A DNA stretch of 64,000 bases from Desulfovibrio fairfieldensis (GTDB taxonomy: Bacteria > Desulfobacterota > Desulfovibrionia > Desulfovibrionales > Desulfovibrionaceae): the NCBI RefSeq assembly GCF_001553605.1, contig NZ_CP014229.1, forward strand, positions 1,020,501 through 1,084,500. The letters are read 5' to 3'. Below the pieces are notes generated by a model, which made no database searches, was not told the DNA's origin, and saw only the letters and a list, made by a program, of their open reading frames with translations. Made by a program: the position numbers and the translations under genes. Shown here one piece after another: positions 40,296 through 47,952 of the stretch. The stretch's first letter is position 1. Each line of letters begins with the position of its first letter.

Positions 40296-40506
40296 GGAGC
40301 AATTTCATAGTGAAATTGCTCTAACGCCGTACACGGTGCGGCGCGCTGCGACAAGGCGTGGATTCCGGTGAAGCGACCGAAGGCACCCGAAGGGCTGTTC
40401 CCGTTGGCGACAACGGAGCCATACGGGGATCGACAGCAATGATAACCGCTTTTTTCGCCGGAATGCCGACTTTGAACTTTGTAAAATTTCAAAGTTAATC
40501 TGCTCC
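40296..40506. mobile_element. 211-bp MITE-like element inside the nap operon
   Basis: The segment is bounded by GGAGCA and its complement TGCTCC. It carries a perfect 11-bp hairpin at the left end (40297-40307 with 40311-40321) and a near-perfect AT-rich hairpin at the right (around 40469-40495). No protein is encoded. The right 55 bp (40451-40505) recur at 48586-48640 with two mismatches. It occupies almost the whole napA-napD gap in an otherwise tightly packed operon. Confidence 0.6.
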
Positions 40507-40518
40507 AGGAGGTATTCG

Positions 40519-40839
40519 ATGGCTATCGCGGGTATAGTGCTCAGCGTGACGGAAGGGCGTCTGTCGGAAACACGCGAGGCCTTGCGGGCCTTTCCCGGCA
40601 TTGTGGACGTTCAGGAGCTGGAGGACGATTCCAGGCTGGCGGCGGTGCTGGAAAGCCCGTCCCGGCGCCTGCAGGCCGATCTGGAAAGCCTGAACGGCCT
40701 TGACCATGTGCGGCAACTGGACGTGGCCTATGTGAACTATGAGGAAGACCTGGACGGGCAGGGCCATATGGCCTGTCCGCCGCACCGCGCGCGCGGGCAC
40801 CGGCGCCGCGTGAGCGTGCCGGAGGGAGAGCCTTCGTGA
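40519..40839 (+). CDS. napD: NapD-type chaperone
   Basis: The 106-residue protein opens 'MAIAGIVLSVTEGRLSETREALRAFPGI' as in NapD, a ferredoxin-like fold that binds the NapA Tat signal before export. The C-terminal ~25 residues are basic and variable. AGGAGG directly after the repeat element serves as its ribosome site. It overlaps napG by 4 bp (GTGA). Confidence 0.85.
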   Translation: MAIAGIVLSVTEGRLSETREALRAFPGIVDVQELEDDSRLAAVLESPSRRLQADLESLNGLDHVRQLDVAYVNYEEDLDGQGHMACPPHRARGHRRRVSVPEGEPS

Positions 40840-41360
40840 GTCTGTTCCGCCCGCCGCTGCGTCCGCCGGGCGCGGCGGCGGAAAAGGATTTCACACGGCT
40901 GTGCGTGCGCTGCGGCCAGTGCGTCGAAGTCTGCCCGCACCAGTGTCTTGAACTGATGGGCGGCTTCGGGCGTGAACGGCGCACCCCGCGCGTGACGCCG
41001 CGTCGCGCACCGTGCCGGCTGTGCATGAAATGCCCGCCGGTCTGCCCTTCGGGCGCGCTGGACCCCTCGATCACGGACATGCACCGCGCGGGCATGGGGC
41101 GGGCCTATATTCTCCGGGACCGCTGCCATAATTACACGGACGGCACCATCTGCATGACCTGCTATGACCGCTGCCCCCTGCGCGGCAAGGCCGTGGTCCT
41201 GTCCGGGGGCATTACTCCGGCCGTAACCACGGCCTGCGTGGGCTGCGGCGTCTGTGAATATGTCTGCCCGGTCAAGGCCGTGGAAGTGCTGCCCGCATCC
41301 GCGCCGGGCGTGCCGCCCACGGCCGCGCCGACGCTCAAGGCTCCCGGAGGCGGCGCATGA
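40836..41360 (+). CDS. napG: NapG-like ferredoxin, four [4Fe-4S] clusters
   Basis: The 174-residue protein has four cysteine groups: 'CVRCGQCVEVCP', 'CRLCMKCPPVCP', 'CHNYTDGTICMTCYDRCP' and 'CVGCGVCEYVCP'. This is the NapG/MauM pattern. No Tat signal is visible before the first cluster, so it may stay on the cytoplasmic side. With NapH it should form a quinol-oxidising electron input to NapA. The start is GTG, coupled to napD; napH follows with an ATGA overlap. Confidence 0.85.
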   Translation: MSLFRPPLRPPGAAAEKDFTRLCVRCGQCVEVCPHQCLELMGGFGRERRTPRVTPRRAPCRLCMKCPPVCPSGALDPSITDMHRAGMGRAYILRDRCHNYTDGTICMTCYDRCPLRGKAVVLSGGITPAVTTACVGCGVCEYVCPVKAVEVLPASAPGVPPTAAPTLKAPGGGA

Positions 41361-42280
41361 CCTCTTCCCCGGCAATCTATGTCGGCATACGGCGTTGCGC
41401 GCAAACGCTGACCGCGTTAGTATTCTGCCTGCTCCCCTGGCTCAACGCTCCGGGCGCGCACCAATTCACCCTGATCAGCGGCAGCCTTTTCGCCCTTGAT
41501 CTCGGGGGCCTGCCCTTTGCCGATCCCGTGGCGGCCCTGCAGGTGGCCGTGGGCGGTTTCGCGCCCGCGCCCCGCCTGTTGCTGGGGGCCGTGTTGTCCT
41601 TGGGCCTGGCGCTTTTGCTGGGCCGGGTATTTTGCAGCTGGATCTGCCCCTACGGCTTTTTATCCGAACTGGTGTCCAGCCTGCGGCGGCGCGCGGCGGG
41701 CGTGTCCGGCGGGCATAAAGAGTCTGATTCCCGGCAGCGGGACAGACGGGATGCGGCCTTCAGGGGCAGGGCGGGCATTGTGCTGCTGGGCCTTGTGGGC
41801 GCGGCGGTGCTGGGTTTTCCCCTGCTGAGCCTGCTGTCCATGCCCGGCGAGCTTTCGCTGGCTCCCCTGCTTGCCCGGCAGGAAGCGGGCAGGGCGGACG
41901 GGCTGATTCTGCTTTCCGCCCTGGCCCTGCCCGTGGCGGCGCTTGCGCTGGAGGCGCTCGGCGGCAGACGGTTCTGGTGCCGCTATATCTGCCCCCAGTC
42001 CGTGCTGCTGGGTCTGGCCGCGCGTTGTCTGCCGCAAGGCGCGCCGGGACTGCGCATGACCTGGCGGGCTTCGGCCTGCACCTGTAGGGGCGAGACGCCC
42101 TGCCGCGCGGCCTGTTCTCTGGCGCTCAATCCGCGCCGGGCGGCCGGACCGCCCCGGCGGGATTGCGTAATGTGCGGCGACTGCCTCAAGGCCTGCGCCG
42201 CGCGCGGCGGCGCATTGCGCTGGAGCCTGCGCGCCGCGTTCCGGCGCGGGTCGAAAGACGGCGGCGGGGACGGCGGGTAA
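41357..42280 (+). CDS. napH: NapH-like membrane ferredoxin
   Basis: The 307-residue protein has four predicted membrane helices (~20-35, 75-95, 135-160, 180-200). Two conserved 'CxxxCP' loops ('CSWICPYG', 'CRYICPQS') and a C-terminal cysteine cluster ('CVMCGDCLKAC') are typical of the NapH/CcoG family. It probably takes electrons from menaquinol and passes them to NapG. The soluble tail is Arg- and Gly-rich. Confidence 0.85.
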   Translation: MTSSPAIYVGIRRCAQTLTALVFCLLPWLNAPGAHQFTLISGSLFALDLGGLPFADPVAALQVAVGGFAPAPRLLLGAVLSLGLALLLGRVFCSWICPYGFLSELVSSLRRRAAGVSGGHKESDSRQRDRRDAAFRGRAGIVLLGLVGAAVLGFPLLSLLSMPGELSLAPLLARQEAGRADGLILLSALALPVAALALEALGGRRFWCRYICPQSVLLGLAARCLPQGAPGLRMTWRASACTCRGETPCRAACSLALNPRRAAGPPRRDCVMCGDCLKACAARGGALRWSLRAAFRRGSKDGGGDGG

Positions 42281-42354
42281 CGGATTTTTTCAGCCGACGG
42301 TGCGCGCTGTCGGCACCTCTCTTTGTCTGTAAAGGAACATACAAGGAATACACT

Positions 42355-43977
42355 ATGAGTATCGGCCAGTGGTCGCATGAAGATTTTATTGCGCAAGTGC
42401 TGAAGTTTCACGGCCACGCGGCTCCGGGCGTGATCATCGGCGGCTATATGGTGGAAAAAGCCCGCCGCGCCCTGCCCGGGGGCATTCTTTTCGACGCCGT
42501 TTCCGAAACCGTGCAATGCCTGCCCGACGCCGTGCAGATGCTCACGCCCTGTACTGTGGGCAACGGCTGGCTGCGCATCTGCAATTTCGGCATTTACGCG
42601 CTTTCGCTCTACGACAAGTACACGGGCGAGGGCGTGCGGGTGCGTCTGGATGTGGACAAGCTGGACCGCTGGCCGCACACCCGCATCTGGCTGCTGAAGG
42701 AAAAGCCCAAATCCGAGCAGGAGCCGGAGCTGCTGCGCGCGGAAATGGCCGAAGCGGCCATGGACATGCTCAGTCTGAGCAAAATTCAGATCAGACCGGA
42801 ATTGCTGCGGCGCAAGGGCAAGGGTGCCATTGTGCGCTGTCCGCTCTGCGGTGAATGGTATCCGGCGGCTTTCGGCCGGATCTGCCGTTCCTGCCAGGGC
42901 GACAGCCCCTATGAGCAGGGGCCCGGTCTGGCCTTCCAGGAGCCCCGGCTCACGGCGGTGCCCGTGGAGCAGGCCGTGGGCCAGCACGTTCTGCACGACA
43001 TGACCAAAATTGTGCCGCAACAGTCCAAGGGCGCGGTCTTCAAGGCCGGGCAGAACATCGATGTGGGCGACATCTGCCGCTTGCAGCAGATGGGGCGCTT
43101 CCGGGTCTATACCGAGGAGGCCGCCGGGGACAATCCGGACTTCGTGCACGAGGACGCGGCGGTCAGGGCTTTTGCCGAGCTCATGCCCGGCGAGGGCGTC
43201 GCGCCCCAGGGCGAGCCCAGTGAGGGCAAAATCAATTTCCGCGCCGAGCGGGACGGCCTGTTCGAGGTGGACCGGGAGCGGCTCGCGGCCTTCAACATGC
43301 TGCCGGACGTGATGTGCGCCACGCGCCACGGCATGAGCGTGGTGCGCAAGGGCGCGCGTCTGGCGGGCAGCCGGGCCATTCCACTGCTGCTGGCGCGGCC
43401 GGTCTTTCTCAAGGCCCTGAGCCTGCTGGACGGCGGCCCGCTGTTCCGGGTGCGTCCCATGCGCAAGGCCAGGGTGGGCACTCTGGTCACGGGCACGGAG
43501 GTTTTTCAGGGCCTGATCCAGGACCGCTTTGCCCCCATTATCCGCCAGAAGGCCGAAAACCTGGGCTGCACCGTGGTGGGCGAGCGTGTGGCTCCGGACG
43601 ACGCTCCGGCCATCGGCGCGGCTCTCGCGCAACTGCTGGATCTGGGCGCGGATCTGATCATCACCACCGCCGGTCTGTCCGTGGACCCGGACGACGTGAC
43701 CCGCAAGGCCCTGTTGGACGCCGGGCTGACGGACCTGAGCTTCGGCCTGCCCGTGCTGCCCGGAACCATGACCCTGCTGGGCCGCATCGGCGGAGCCCAG
43801 GTGCTGGGCGTGCCCGCTTGCGCGCTGTTCTACAAGACCACGGCCCTGGATCTGATGCTGCCGCGCCTGCTGGCCAATGTGCCCATGAGCCGGGCCGACC
43901 TGGCCCTGTTGGGGCATGGCGGTCTTTGTCTGGAGTGCAAAAGCTGCGATTTCCCCAAATGCACCTTCGGGCGCTGA
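42355..43977 (+). CDS. FmdE-domain / MoeA-like molybdopterin-binding fusion protein
   Basis: The 540-residue protein starts with an FmdE-type domain (1-~155, 'FHGHAAPGVIIGGYM', 'CTVGNGW'), then a four-cysteine zinc knuckle (Cys162, Cys165, Cys177, Cys180). A MoeA/MogA-like molybdopterin-binding region follows (~330-510, 'GTLVTGTEVF', 'TTAGLSVDPDDVTRKAL'). A cysteine-rich tail ('CLECKSCDFPKC') ends it. FmdE occurs with molybdenum formylmethanofuran dehydrogenases; MoeA inserts molybdenum. The usual HGHxCPG cysteine is an alanine here. The start is ATG 42355, 74 bp after napH. It probably supplies cofactor for NapA or another molybdoenzyme. Confidence 0.82.
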   Translation: MSIGQWSHEDFIAQVLKFHGHAAPGVIIGGYMVEKARRALPGGILFDAVSETVQCLPDAVQMLTPCTVGNGWLRICNFGIYALSLYDKYTGEGVRVRLDVDKLDRWPHTRIWLLKEKPKSEQEPELLRAEMAEAAMDMLSLSKIQIRPELLRRKGKGAIVRCPLCGEWYPAAFGRICRSCQGDSPYEQGPGLAFQEPRLTAVPVEQAVGQHVLHDMTKIVPQQSKGAVFKAGQNIDVGDICRLQQMGRFRVYTEEAAGDNPDFVHEDAAVRAFAELMPGEGVAPQGEPSEGKINFRAERDGLFEVDRERLAAFNMLPDVMCATRHGMSVVRKGARLAGSRAIPLLLARPVFLKALSLLDGGPLFRVRPMRKARVGTLVTGTEVFQGLIQDRFAPIIRQKAENLGCTVVGERVAPDDAPAIGAALAQLLDLGADLIITTAGLSVDPDDVTRKALLDAGLTDLSFGLPVLPGTMTLLGRIGGAQVLGVPACALFYKTTALDLMLPRLLANVPMSRADLALLGHGGLCLECKSCDFPKCTFGR

Positions 43978-44005
43978 CAACCGAGCGCCGCAGCCGACGC
44001 GCGCG

Positions 44006-44046
44006 GACGACGCCGGGCGGGGGGTGGGCTCCCGCCCGGCGTCGTC
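44006..44046 (+). terminator. Strong hairpin after the nap/FmdE unit
   Basis: A perfect 16-bp stem (44006-44021 with 44031-44046) closes a 9-base loop 28 bp after the stop. The T-run after it is short (TTG), so termination strength is uncertain. Confidence 0.65.
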
Positions 44047-44075
44047 TTGACGCTTGTGAAAACCTTTCTTAAAGT
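44047..44075 (+). promoter_or_regulatory. Candidate sigma-70 promoter for glycerate kinase
   Basis: TTGACG (44047-44052) and TAAAGT (44070-44075) are separated by 17 bp. It implies a ~215-nt leader before ATG 44295. Confidence 0.5.
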
Positions 44076-44146
44076 ACACCGCATCCACTCATATGCCGGT
44101 TACGCCGGTCCGGGGTTTTACGCACGGGCGTGACACGCGTTTTGGG

Positions 44147-44204
44147 GAGCAGTTCACGCATGCAATGCGTCGACTGCTCTATAAGGATTTGCCTGCAAAT
44201 CCTT
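44147..44204 (+). repeat. Two adjacent hairpins in the glycerate-kinase leader
   Basis: GAGCAGT-ACGCA (44147-44160) pairs with TGCGT-ACTGCTC (44166-44179) with a 2-base internal mismatch. AAGGATTTGC (44183-44192) pairs perfectly with GCAAATCCTT (44195-44204). They could form a structured leader RNA or be remnants of a small repeat. Confidence 0.55.
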
Positions 44205-44294
44205 GCCGCGAAATGTGGGCAGGCGGGCCTTGCTCGCCGTAAACGGGCATTTCACGTGTTACATTCTCTGGCGTTTTGTCCAGACGGGAAGGGC

Positions 44295-45626
44295 ATGGAA
44301 GGACAGCGTGAAATCTTGCGGCATGTCTTTGACGCGGCCCTGAAGGCTGTGGCTCCGGATGCCGCGCTGCTGCGCCATGTGCGCCTCGACGGCGCGGGCA
44401 GGGGCGAGCTTGTGGCCGACGGCCGCCGCTGGAACCTGGCGGACCGCCGGGTGCGGGTACTGGGTGCCGGAAAGGGCGTCGCGCCCATGGCCCAAGCTCT
44501 GGAAGACATGCTGGGCGAGCGTCTGGACCAGGGCTTTGTGGTGGTCAAGTATGACCACGGCCTGCCTTTGAAGCGCATTTGCCAGGCCGAAGCCGGGCAT
44601 CCCGTGCCGGACGAGGCCGGAGTGCGGGCCACCGGCCGCATGCTGGAGATGGCCCGGACCTCCACGGAGCGGGATCTGCTGATCTGCCTGCTCACGGGCG
44701 GGGCCAGCGCCCTGACGCCCGCGCCCGCGCCGGGCCTGAGTCTCGCGGATCTCAGGCAGACCACTCAGTTGCTGCTGGACTGCGGCGCGACCATCCATGA
44801 ACTCAACGCGGTGCGCAAACATCTTTCGGCCTTCAGCGGCGGGCAGTTGGCCCGCGCCGCCGGGCGCGCCACGGTGCTCAGCGTCATCGTCTCCGACGTG
44901 GTGGGCGACCCGCTGGACGTCATCGCCTCCGGCCCCACCGCGCCGGATGCCTCCAGTTTTGACGATTGCCGCGAAATACTCGAACGTTTCGGTCTGGAGT
45001 CCCGCTTGCCGTCGGCGGTGCGGGACTATCTGCGCGCGGGCCTTGCCGGGCGTGCGCCGGAAACGCCCAAGCCGGGCGATCCCCTGTTCGGTCGGGTGCG
45101 GAACATTCTGGCGGCCACCAACCGCCAGGCCCTGGATGCCGCCGCCCGCGCCGCCGAGGCCCGCGGCTACATTCCCTACGTGCTGACCGACCGGCTGACG
45201 GGCGAGGCCCGGCAAAAGGCCGTGGAACTGGCTGCCGAAGCCCGGCGCCGCGCGGAAGCTCCGGGTCAGGGCGGCAAGGGCCTGTGTCTGCTGGCGGGCG
45301 GAGAAACCACGGTGACCATCCAAGGCCGGGGCAGGGGAGGCCGCAATCAGGAAATGGCCCTGGCCGCCGCTCTGGAGCTGGAGGGCCAGCCGCGCGTCTG
45401 CGCCCTTTTCGCGGGTACGGACGGCACGGACGGCCCCACGGACGCGGCCGGAGGCTTTGCCTTCAGCGACAGCGTCGCCCGAATGGGAGGCCGTGAGGCC
45501 GCCCGCGCCCTGCTGGCCGAAAACAACAGCAACGCGGCCCTGGCCTTGAGCGGCGACCTGCTGATCACCGGGCCGACCCGCACCAATGTCATGGATCTGG
45601 CCGTGCTGCTGGTGGACCGGCCCTGA
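44295..45626 (+). CDS. Glycerate kinase (GckA/TtuD, MOFRL family)
   Basis: The 443-residue protein has the DUF4147 N-terminal domain ('GAGKGVAPMAQALED', 'GHPVPDEAG', 'LLTGGASAL', 'VIVSDVVGDPLDVIASGPT') and the C-terminal MOFRL domain ('GGETTVTIQGRGRGGRNQ'). These enzymes make 2-phosphoglycerate from D-glycerate. ATG 44295 follows GGGAAGGG; upstream in-frame starts lie in the hairpin-rich leader. There is no obvious operon partner. Confidence 0.9.
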   Translation: MEGQREILRHVFDAALKAVAPDAALLRHVRLDGAGRGELVADGRRWNLADRRVRVLGAGKGVAPMAQALEDMLGERLDQGFVVVKYDHGLPLKRICQAEAGHPVPDEAGVRATGRMLEMARTSTERDLLICLLTGGASALTPAPAPGLSLADLRQTTQLLLDCGATIHELNAVRKHLSAFSGGQLARAAGRATVLSVIVSDVVGDPLDVIASGPTAPDASSFDDCREILERFGLESRLPSAVRDYLRAGLAGRAPETPKPGDPLFGRVRNILAATNRQALDAAARAAEARGYIPYVLTDRLTGEARQKAVELAAEARRRAEAPGQGGKGLCLLAGGETTVTIQGRGRGGRNQEMALAAALELEGQPRVCALFAGTDGTDGPTDAAGGFAFSDSVARMGGREAARALLAENNSNAALALSGDLLITGPTRTNVMDLAVLLVDRP

Positions 45627-45756
45627 GCGCGGCTCTTTTTTGCGGGCGGCGCTGAAAGTTGTTTGCGGATGGCTGATGCCTGATTACAAATGCGCGGCCG
45701 CAACATCCTGCGGGTTTTGGGTGTCTGATTTTTTACATTGGACACTGGATCGGGGC

Positions 45757-45796
45757 TTGACAGCCCACTCCGATAACAGTAATTTTTACTAAATTA
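45757..45796 (+). promoter_or_regulatory. Promoter and candidate operator of the Fur-family gene
   Basis: TTGACA (45757-45762) and TAATTT (45780-45785) are 17 bp apart. The -10 element overlaps an imperfect Fur/PerR-like palindrome, TAATTT-ttact-AAATTA (45780-45796), which ends just before the ribosome site. This suggests autoregulation. Confidence 0.55.
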
Positions 45797-45807
45797 TGGA
45801 GGCTGTT

Positions 45808-46215
45808 ATGGCTCAAGTCCAGACCAGAATGACACGGCAACGTGCCGTGATTTTAGAAGAATTACGCAAAACCAAGAGCCATCCCACTGCCGATGAGCTC
45901 TACAGTATTGTACGTGAGCGCCTGCCGCGCATCAGCTTGGGCACTGTGTACCGCAACCTTGATTTTCTGGCTGACAGCGGCGAAATTCGCCGTCTGGAAG
46001 CGGCCGGTTCCACCAAGCGTTTTGACGGGGACATTTCCTGGCATCAGCACGTGCGCTGCCTGCGTTGCGGGCGTATCGGCGATGTGATGCAGCCCCTGGC
46101 CACGCCCCCGGTGGACGGCATCCAGGTGGAGGGCTTTTTTTCCATCGTGGGCTCGCGCATTGAGTTTGACGGCATCTGCGACGAGTGCGCGGGCCGTCAG
46201 AACGATGTGCAATAG
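45808..46215 (+). CDS. Fur-family regulator, PerR-like
   Basis: The 135-residue protein has a winged-helix domain ('MTRQRAVILEELRKTKSHPTADELY', 'LGTVYRNLDFLADSG') and a metal-binding C-terminal half with HQH ('SWHQHVRC') and two CxxC pairs ('CLRCG', 'CDEC') for structural zinc. In sulfate reducers such proteins control peroxide defence and iron genes. I chose the second ATG (45808) because GGAGG is 5 nt upstream; the first is at 45796. It lies before bacterioferritin and rubredoxin and may regulate them. Confidence 0.87.
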   Translation: MAQVQTRMTRQRAVILEELRKTKSHPTADELYSIVRERLPRISLGTVYRNLDFLADSGEIRRLEAAGSTKRFDGDISWHQHVRCLRCGRIGDVMQPLATPPVDGIQVEGFFSIVGSRIEFDGICDECAGRQNDVQ

Positions 46216-46281
46216 TTGATTCGGCCGGGGCGGGGTGCGCTTTCCCGGCGGAAAAAATTTTTTTCCGATCGGTGTGGCGAC

Positions 46282-46309
46282 TTGCCTTTTGTACAAATAA
46301 GGTTAGCAT
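46282..46309 (+). promoter_or_regulatory. Candidate promoter for bacterioferritin
   Basis: TTGCCT (46282-46287) and TAGCAT (46304-46309), 16 bp apart, lie 40 bp before the bfr start. Confidence 0.4.
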
Positions 46310-46349
46310 GTACGTGTTTTCCATATTCAACCCGCCAAGGAGTAATATC

Positions 46350-46883
46350 ATGGCAGCCAATAAAAAAACCCGCAAAGAAAAAGTCATCGAAGTGCTCAAC
46401 AAGGCCCGCAGCATGGAGCTCTTCGCCATTCATCAGTATATGAACCAGCATTACAACCTCAGCGACAAGGACTATGGCGAACTGGCCGCCAACATGAAGC
46501 TGATCGCCATTGACGAAATGCGCCACGCCGAAGACTTCGCCGAGCGCATCAAGGAACTGGGCGGCGAACCCACGGCCCAGAAAGACGGCAGCGTGAAAGG
46601 CGGCCAGGCTGTGCCCGTCATCTATGAAGACGACGTAAACCTTGAGGACAACACCATTGAGGCGTATAATCAGTTCATCAAGATCTGTGAGGAAGAAGGC
46701 GACAACGTGACCGCCCGCCTGTTTGAGCGGATCATCGACGAAGAGCAGATCCATCTGAACTACTACGAAAACACCTCCAACCATATCAAGACGCTGGGCG
46801 ACACCTTCCTGGCCAAAATCGCGGGTACGCCTTCCGACATCGGGCCGTCCAAGGGCTTTGTGAACGGCGCCGAGGCCGAATAA
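46350..46883 (+). CDS. bfr: Bacterioferritin
   Basis: The 177-residue four-helix protein has the diiron ligands of bacterioferritin (Glu23 in '[13 protein letters not shown]', Glu56 and His59 in 'IDEMRHAED') and Met57 as heme axial ligand. This matches the D. desulfuricans enzyme, which binds iron-coproporphyrin III. It oxidises and stores iron and removes peroxide or oxygen. AAGGAG precedes ATG 46350. The rubredoxin gene follows 13 bp later; in D. desulfuricans it is the electron donor. Confidence 0.94.
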   Translation: MAANKKTRKEKVIEVLNKARSMELFAIHQYMNQHYNLSDKDYGELAANMKLIAIDEMRHAEDFAERIKELGGEPTAQKDGSVKGGQAVPVIYEDDVNLEDNTIEAYNQFIKICEEEGDNVTARLFERIIDEEQIHLNYYENTSNHIKTLGDTFLAKIAGTPSDIGPSKGFVNGAEAE

Positions 46884-46896
46884 AGCCGGAGTCCGT

Positions 46897-47085
46897 ATGG
46901 CTGATCCCAAGGATATCTGGCGTTGTCAGATGGTTAATTGCGGCTATATGTATGATCCCGACCGGGGCGACAAACGGCATAAAATTCCAGCCGGAACCAA
47001 GTTTGAGGATCTGCCTGACGACTGGCGCTGCCCGGTCTGCGGAGCCGCCAAAAAAAGCTTCCGCCGCTTAAGCGAGGAAGTATAA
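46897..47085 (+). CDS. Type 2 rubredoxin (CX4C)
   Basis: The 62-residue protein binds one iron through four cysteines. The first pair is C-x4-C ('CQMVNC') instead of the normal C-x2-C; the second is 'CPVC'. This two-residue insertion is the mark of rubredoxin-2 of D. desulfuricans. '[10 protein letters not shown]' and '[12 protein letters not shown]' are the conserved rubredoxin parts. It is in one operon with bfr and should reduce its heme or iron core. Confidence 0.95.
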   Translation: MADPKDIWRCQMVNCGYMYDPDRGDKRHKIPAGTKFEDLPDDWRCPVCGAAKKSFRRLSEEV

Positions 47086-47116
47086 CGCATCTTCCTTTCT
47101 GAATAGACGATACCTG

Positions 47117-47147
47117 ACTTCCGGTCCTTCGGGACCGGAAGTTTTTT
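47117..47147 (+). terminator. Terminator of bfr-rubredoxin
   Basis: ACTTCCGGTCC and GGACCGGAAGT form an 11-bp perfect stem with a TTCG tetraloop and a T-run. Confidence 0.92.
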
Positions 47148-47215
47148 GTATGGAGAAAACCCCCCGCTAGGCGGGGGGTTCTAAAAAGCTTACAGCTTTG
47201 CCCATGTCAGTAAAA

Positions 47216-47278
47216 CTCCTTTTGATTTGTTAAAAAGTCTCGCGGTCTGGCAACTGCGAGTCAACAAATCAAAAGGAG
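47216..47278 (+). promoter_or_regulatory. RNA hairpin covering the tnpA ribosome site
   Basis: 47216-47231 is the exact inverted copy of 47263-47278. The second arm contains AAAAGGAG, the ribosome site of tnpA (start 47285). In IS200 a similar leader hairpin blocks transposase translation. Confidence 0.7.
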
Positions 47279-47284
47279 GTCACG

Positions 47285-47743
47285 ATGGGTGACGCCAAAA
47301 GTTTAGCCCACACAAGGTGGAACTGCAAATATCACATTGTTTTTGCGCCTAAATATCGCCGCCAGGTGTTCTATGGTGAAAAGAAGCGCGCCATTGGCGA
47401 AATTCTGCGCAAGTTGTGCGAATGGAAGGATGTAAAAATAGTGGAGGCAGAATGTTGCCCAGACCACATCCACATGCTGCTTGAGATTCCCCCCAAAATG
47501 AGTGTGTCGAGTTTTATGGGCTATCTAAAGGGTAAGAGTAGTCTCATGATCTATGAACAATTTGGGGATTTGAAGTTCAAATACCGCAATCGAGAATTTT
47601 GGTGCCGTGGGTATTACGTCGATACAGTGGGCAAGAATAAGGCCAAGATTCAGGATTACATCAAGCATCAGCTGGAGTCGGATAAACTTGGCGATCAGTT
47701 GAGCCTACCCTACCCAAGGAGCCCGTTTACGGGCCGCAAGTAA
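47285..47743 (+). CDS. tnpA: IS200-type transposase TnpA
   Basis: The 152-residue Y1 transposase has the HUH motif ('DHIHMLL', His61 and His63) and a C-terminal 'KIQDYIKHQ' with the likely nucleophile Tyr125. It moves single-stranded DNA by peel-and-paste. It appears complete. Base composition is lower in GC than the surroundings, consistent with recent arrival. Confidence 0.93.
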   Translation: MGDAKSLAHTRWNCKYHIVFAPKYRRQVFYGEKKRAIGEILRKLCEWKDVKIVEAECCPDHIHMLLEIPPKMSVSSFMGYLKGKSSLMIYEQFGDLKFKYRNREFWCRGYYVDTVGKNKAKIQDYIKHQLESDKLGDQLSLPYPRSPFTGRK

Positions 47744-47952
47744 CAGAAATGCAAATGTCAGATCGCAAGAGCGCCTGCTAGGGCGCAGCTGGTAAGAAAG
47801 CCTTACAGGCGCATATGAAGAACCCCCGGCTATGCCGGGGGGTTCCTTTTATGCCCTGGAAAAATACCACGGTGTTTCCCGTTTTGCCCTTTTGGAAAAA
47901 TCACTGTAGGTCGATAAGTTATTCAGAGCTATTCATAAGCGGCAGGGATAAC

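Larger units (their letters stand above)
47158..47844 (+). mobile_element. IS200/IS605-family insertion sequence
   Basis: The element has subterminal hairpins instead of inverted repeats: left AACCCCCCGC-tag-GCGGGGGGTT (47158-47180), right AACCCCCGGC-tat-GCCGGGGGGTT (47821-47844). TnpA is the only gene; no TnpB is present. It sits after the rubredoxin terminator and before a decayed chemoreceptor. Exact cleavage points lie a few bases outside the hairpins and cannot be fixed here. Confidence 0.88.

Noticed and set aside
47158..47844. REP-associated transposase (TnpA-REP) instead of an insertion sequence
   Set aside because: Both subterminal hairpins and a compact 687-bp unit are present around the gene, as expected of IS200. 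Similar free-standing hairpins were not seen elsewhere in the window.
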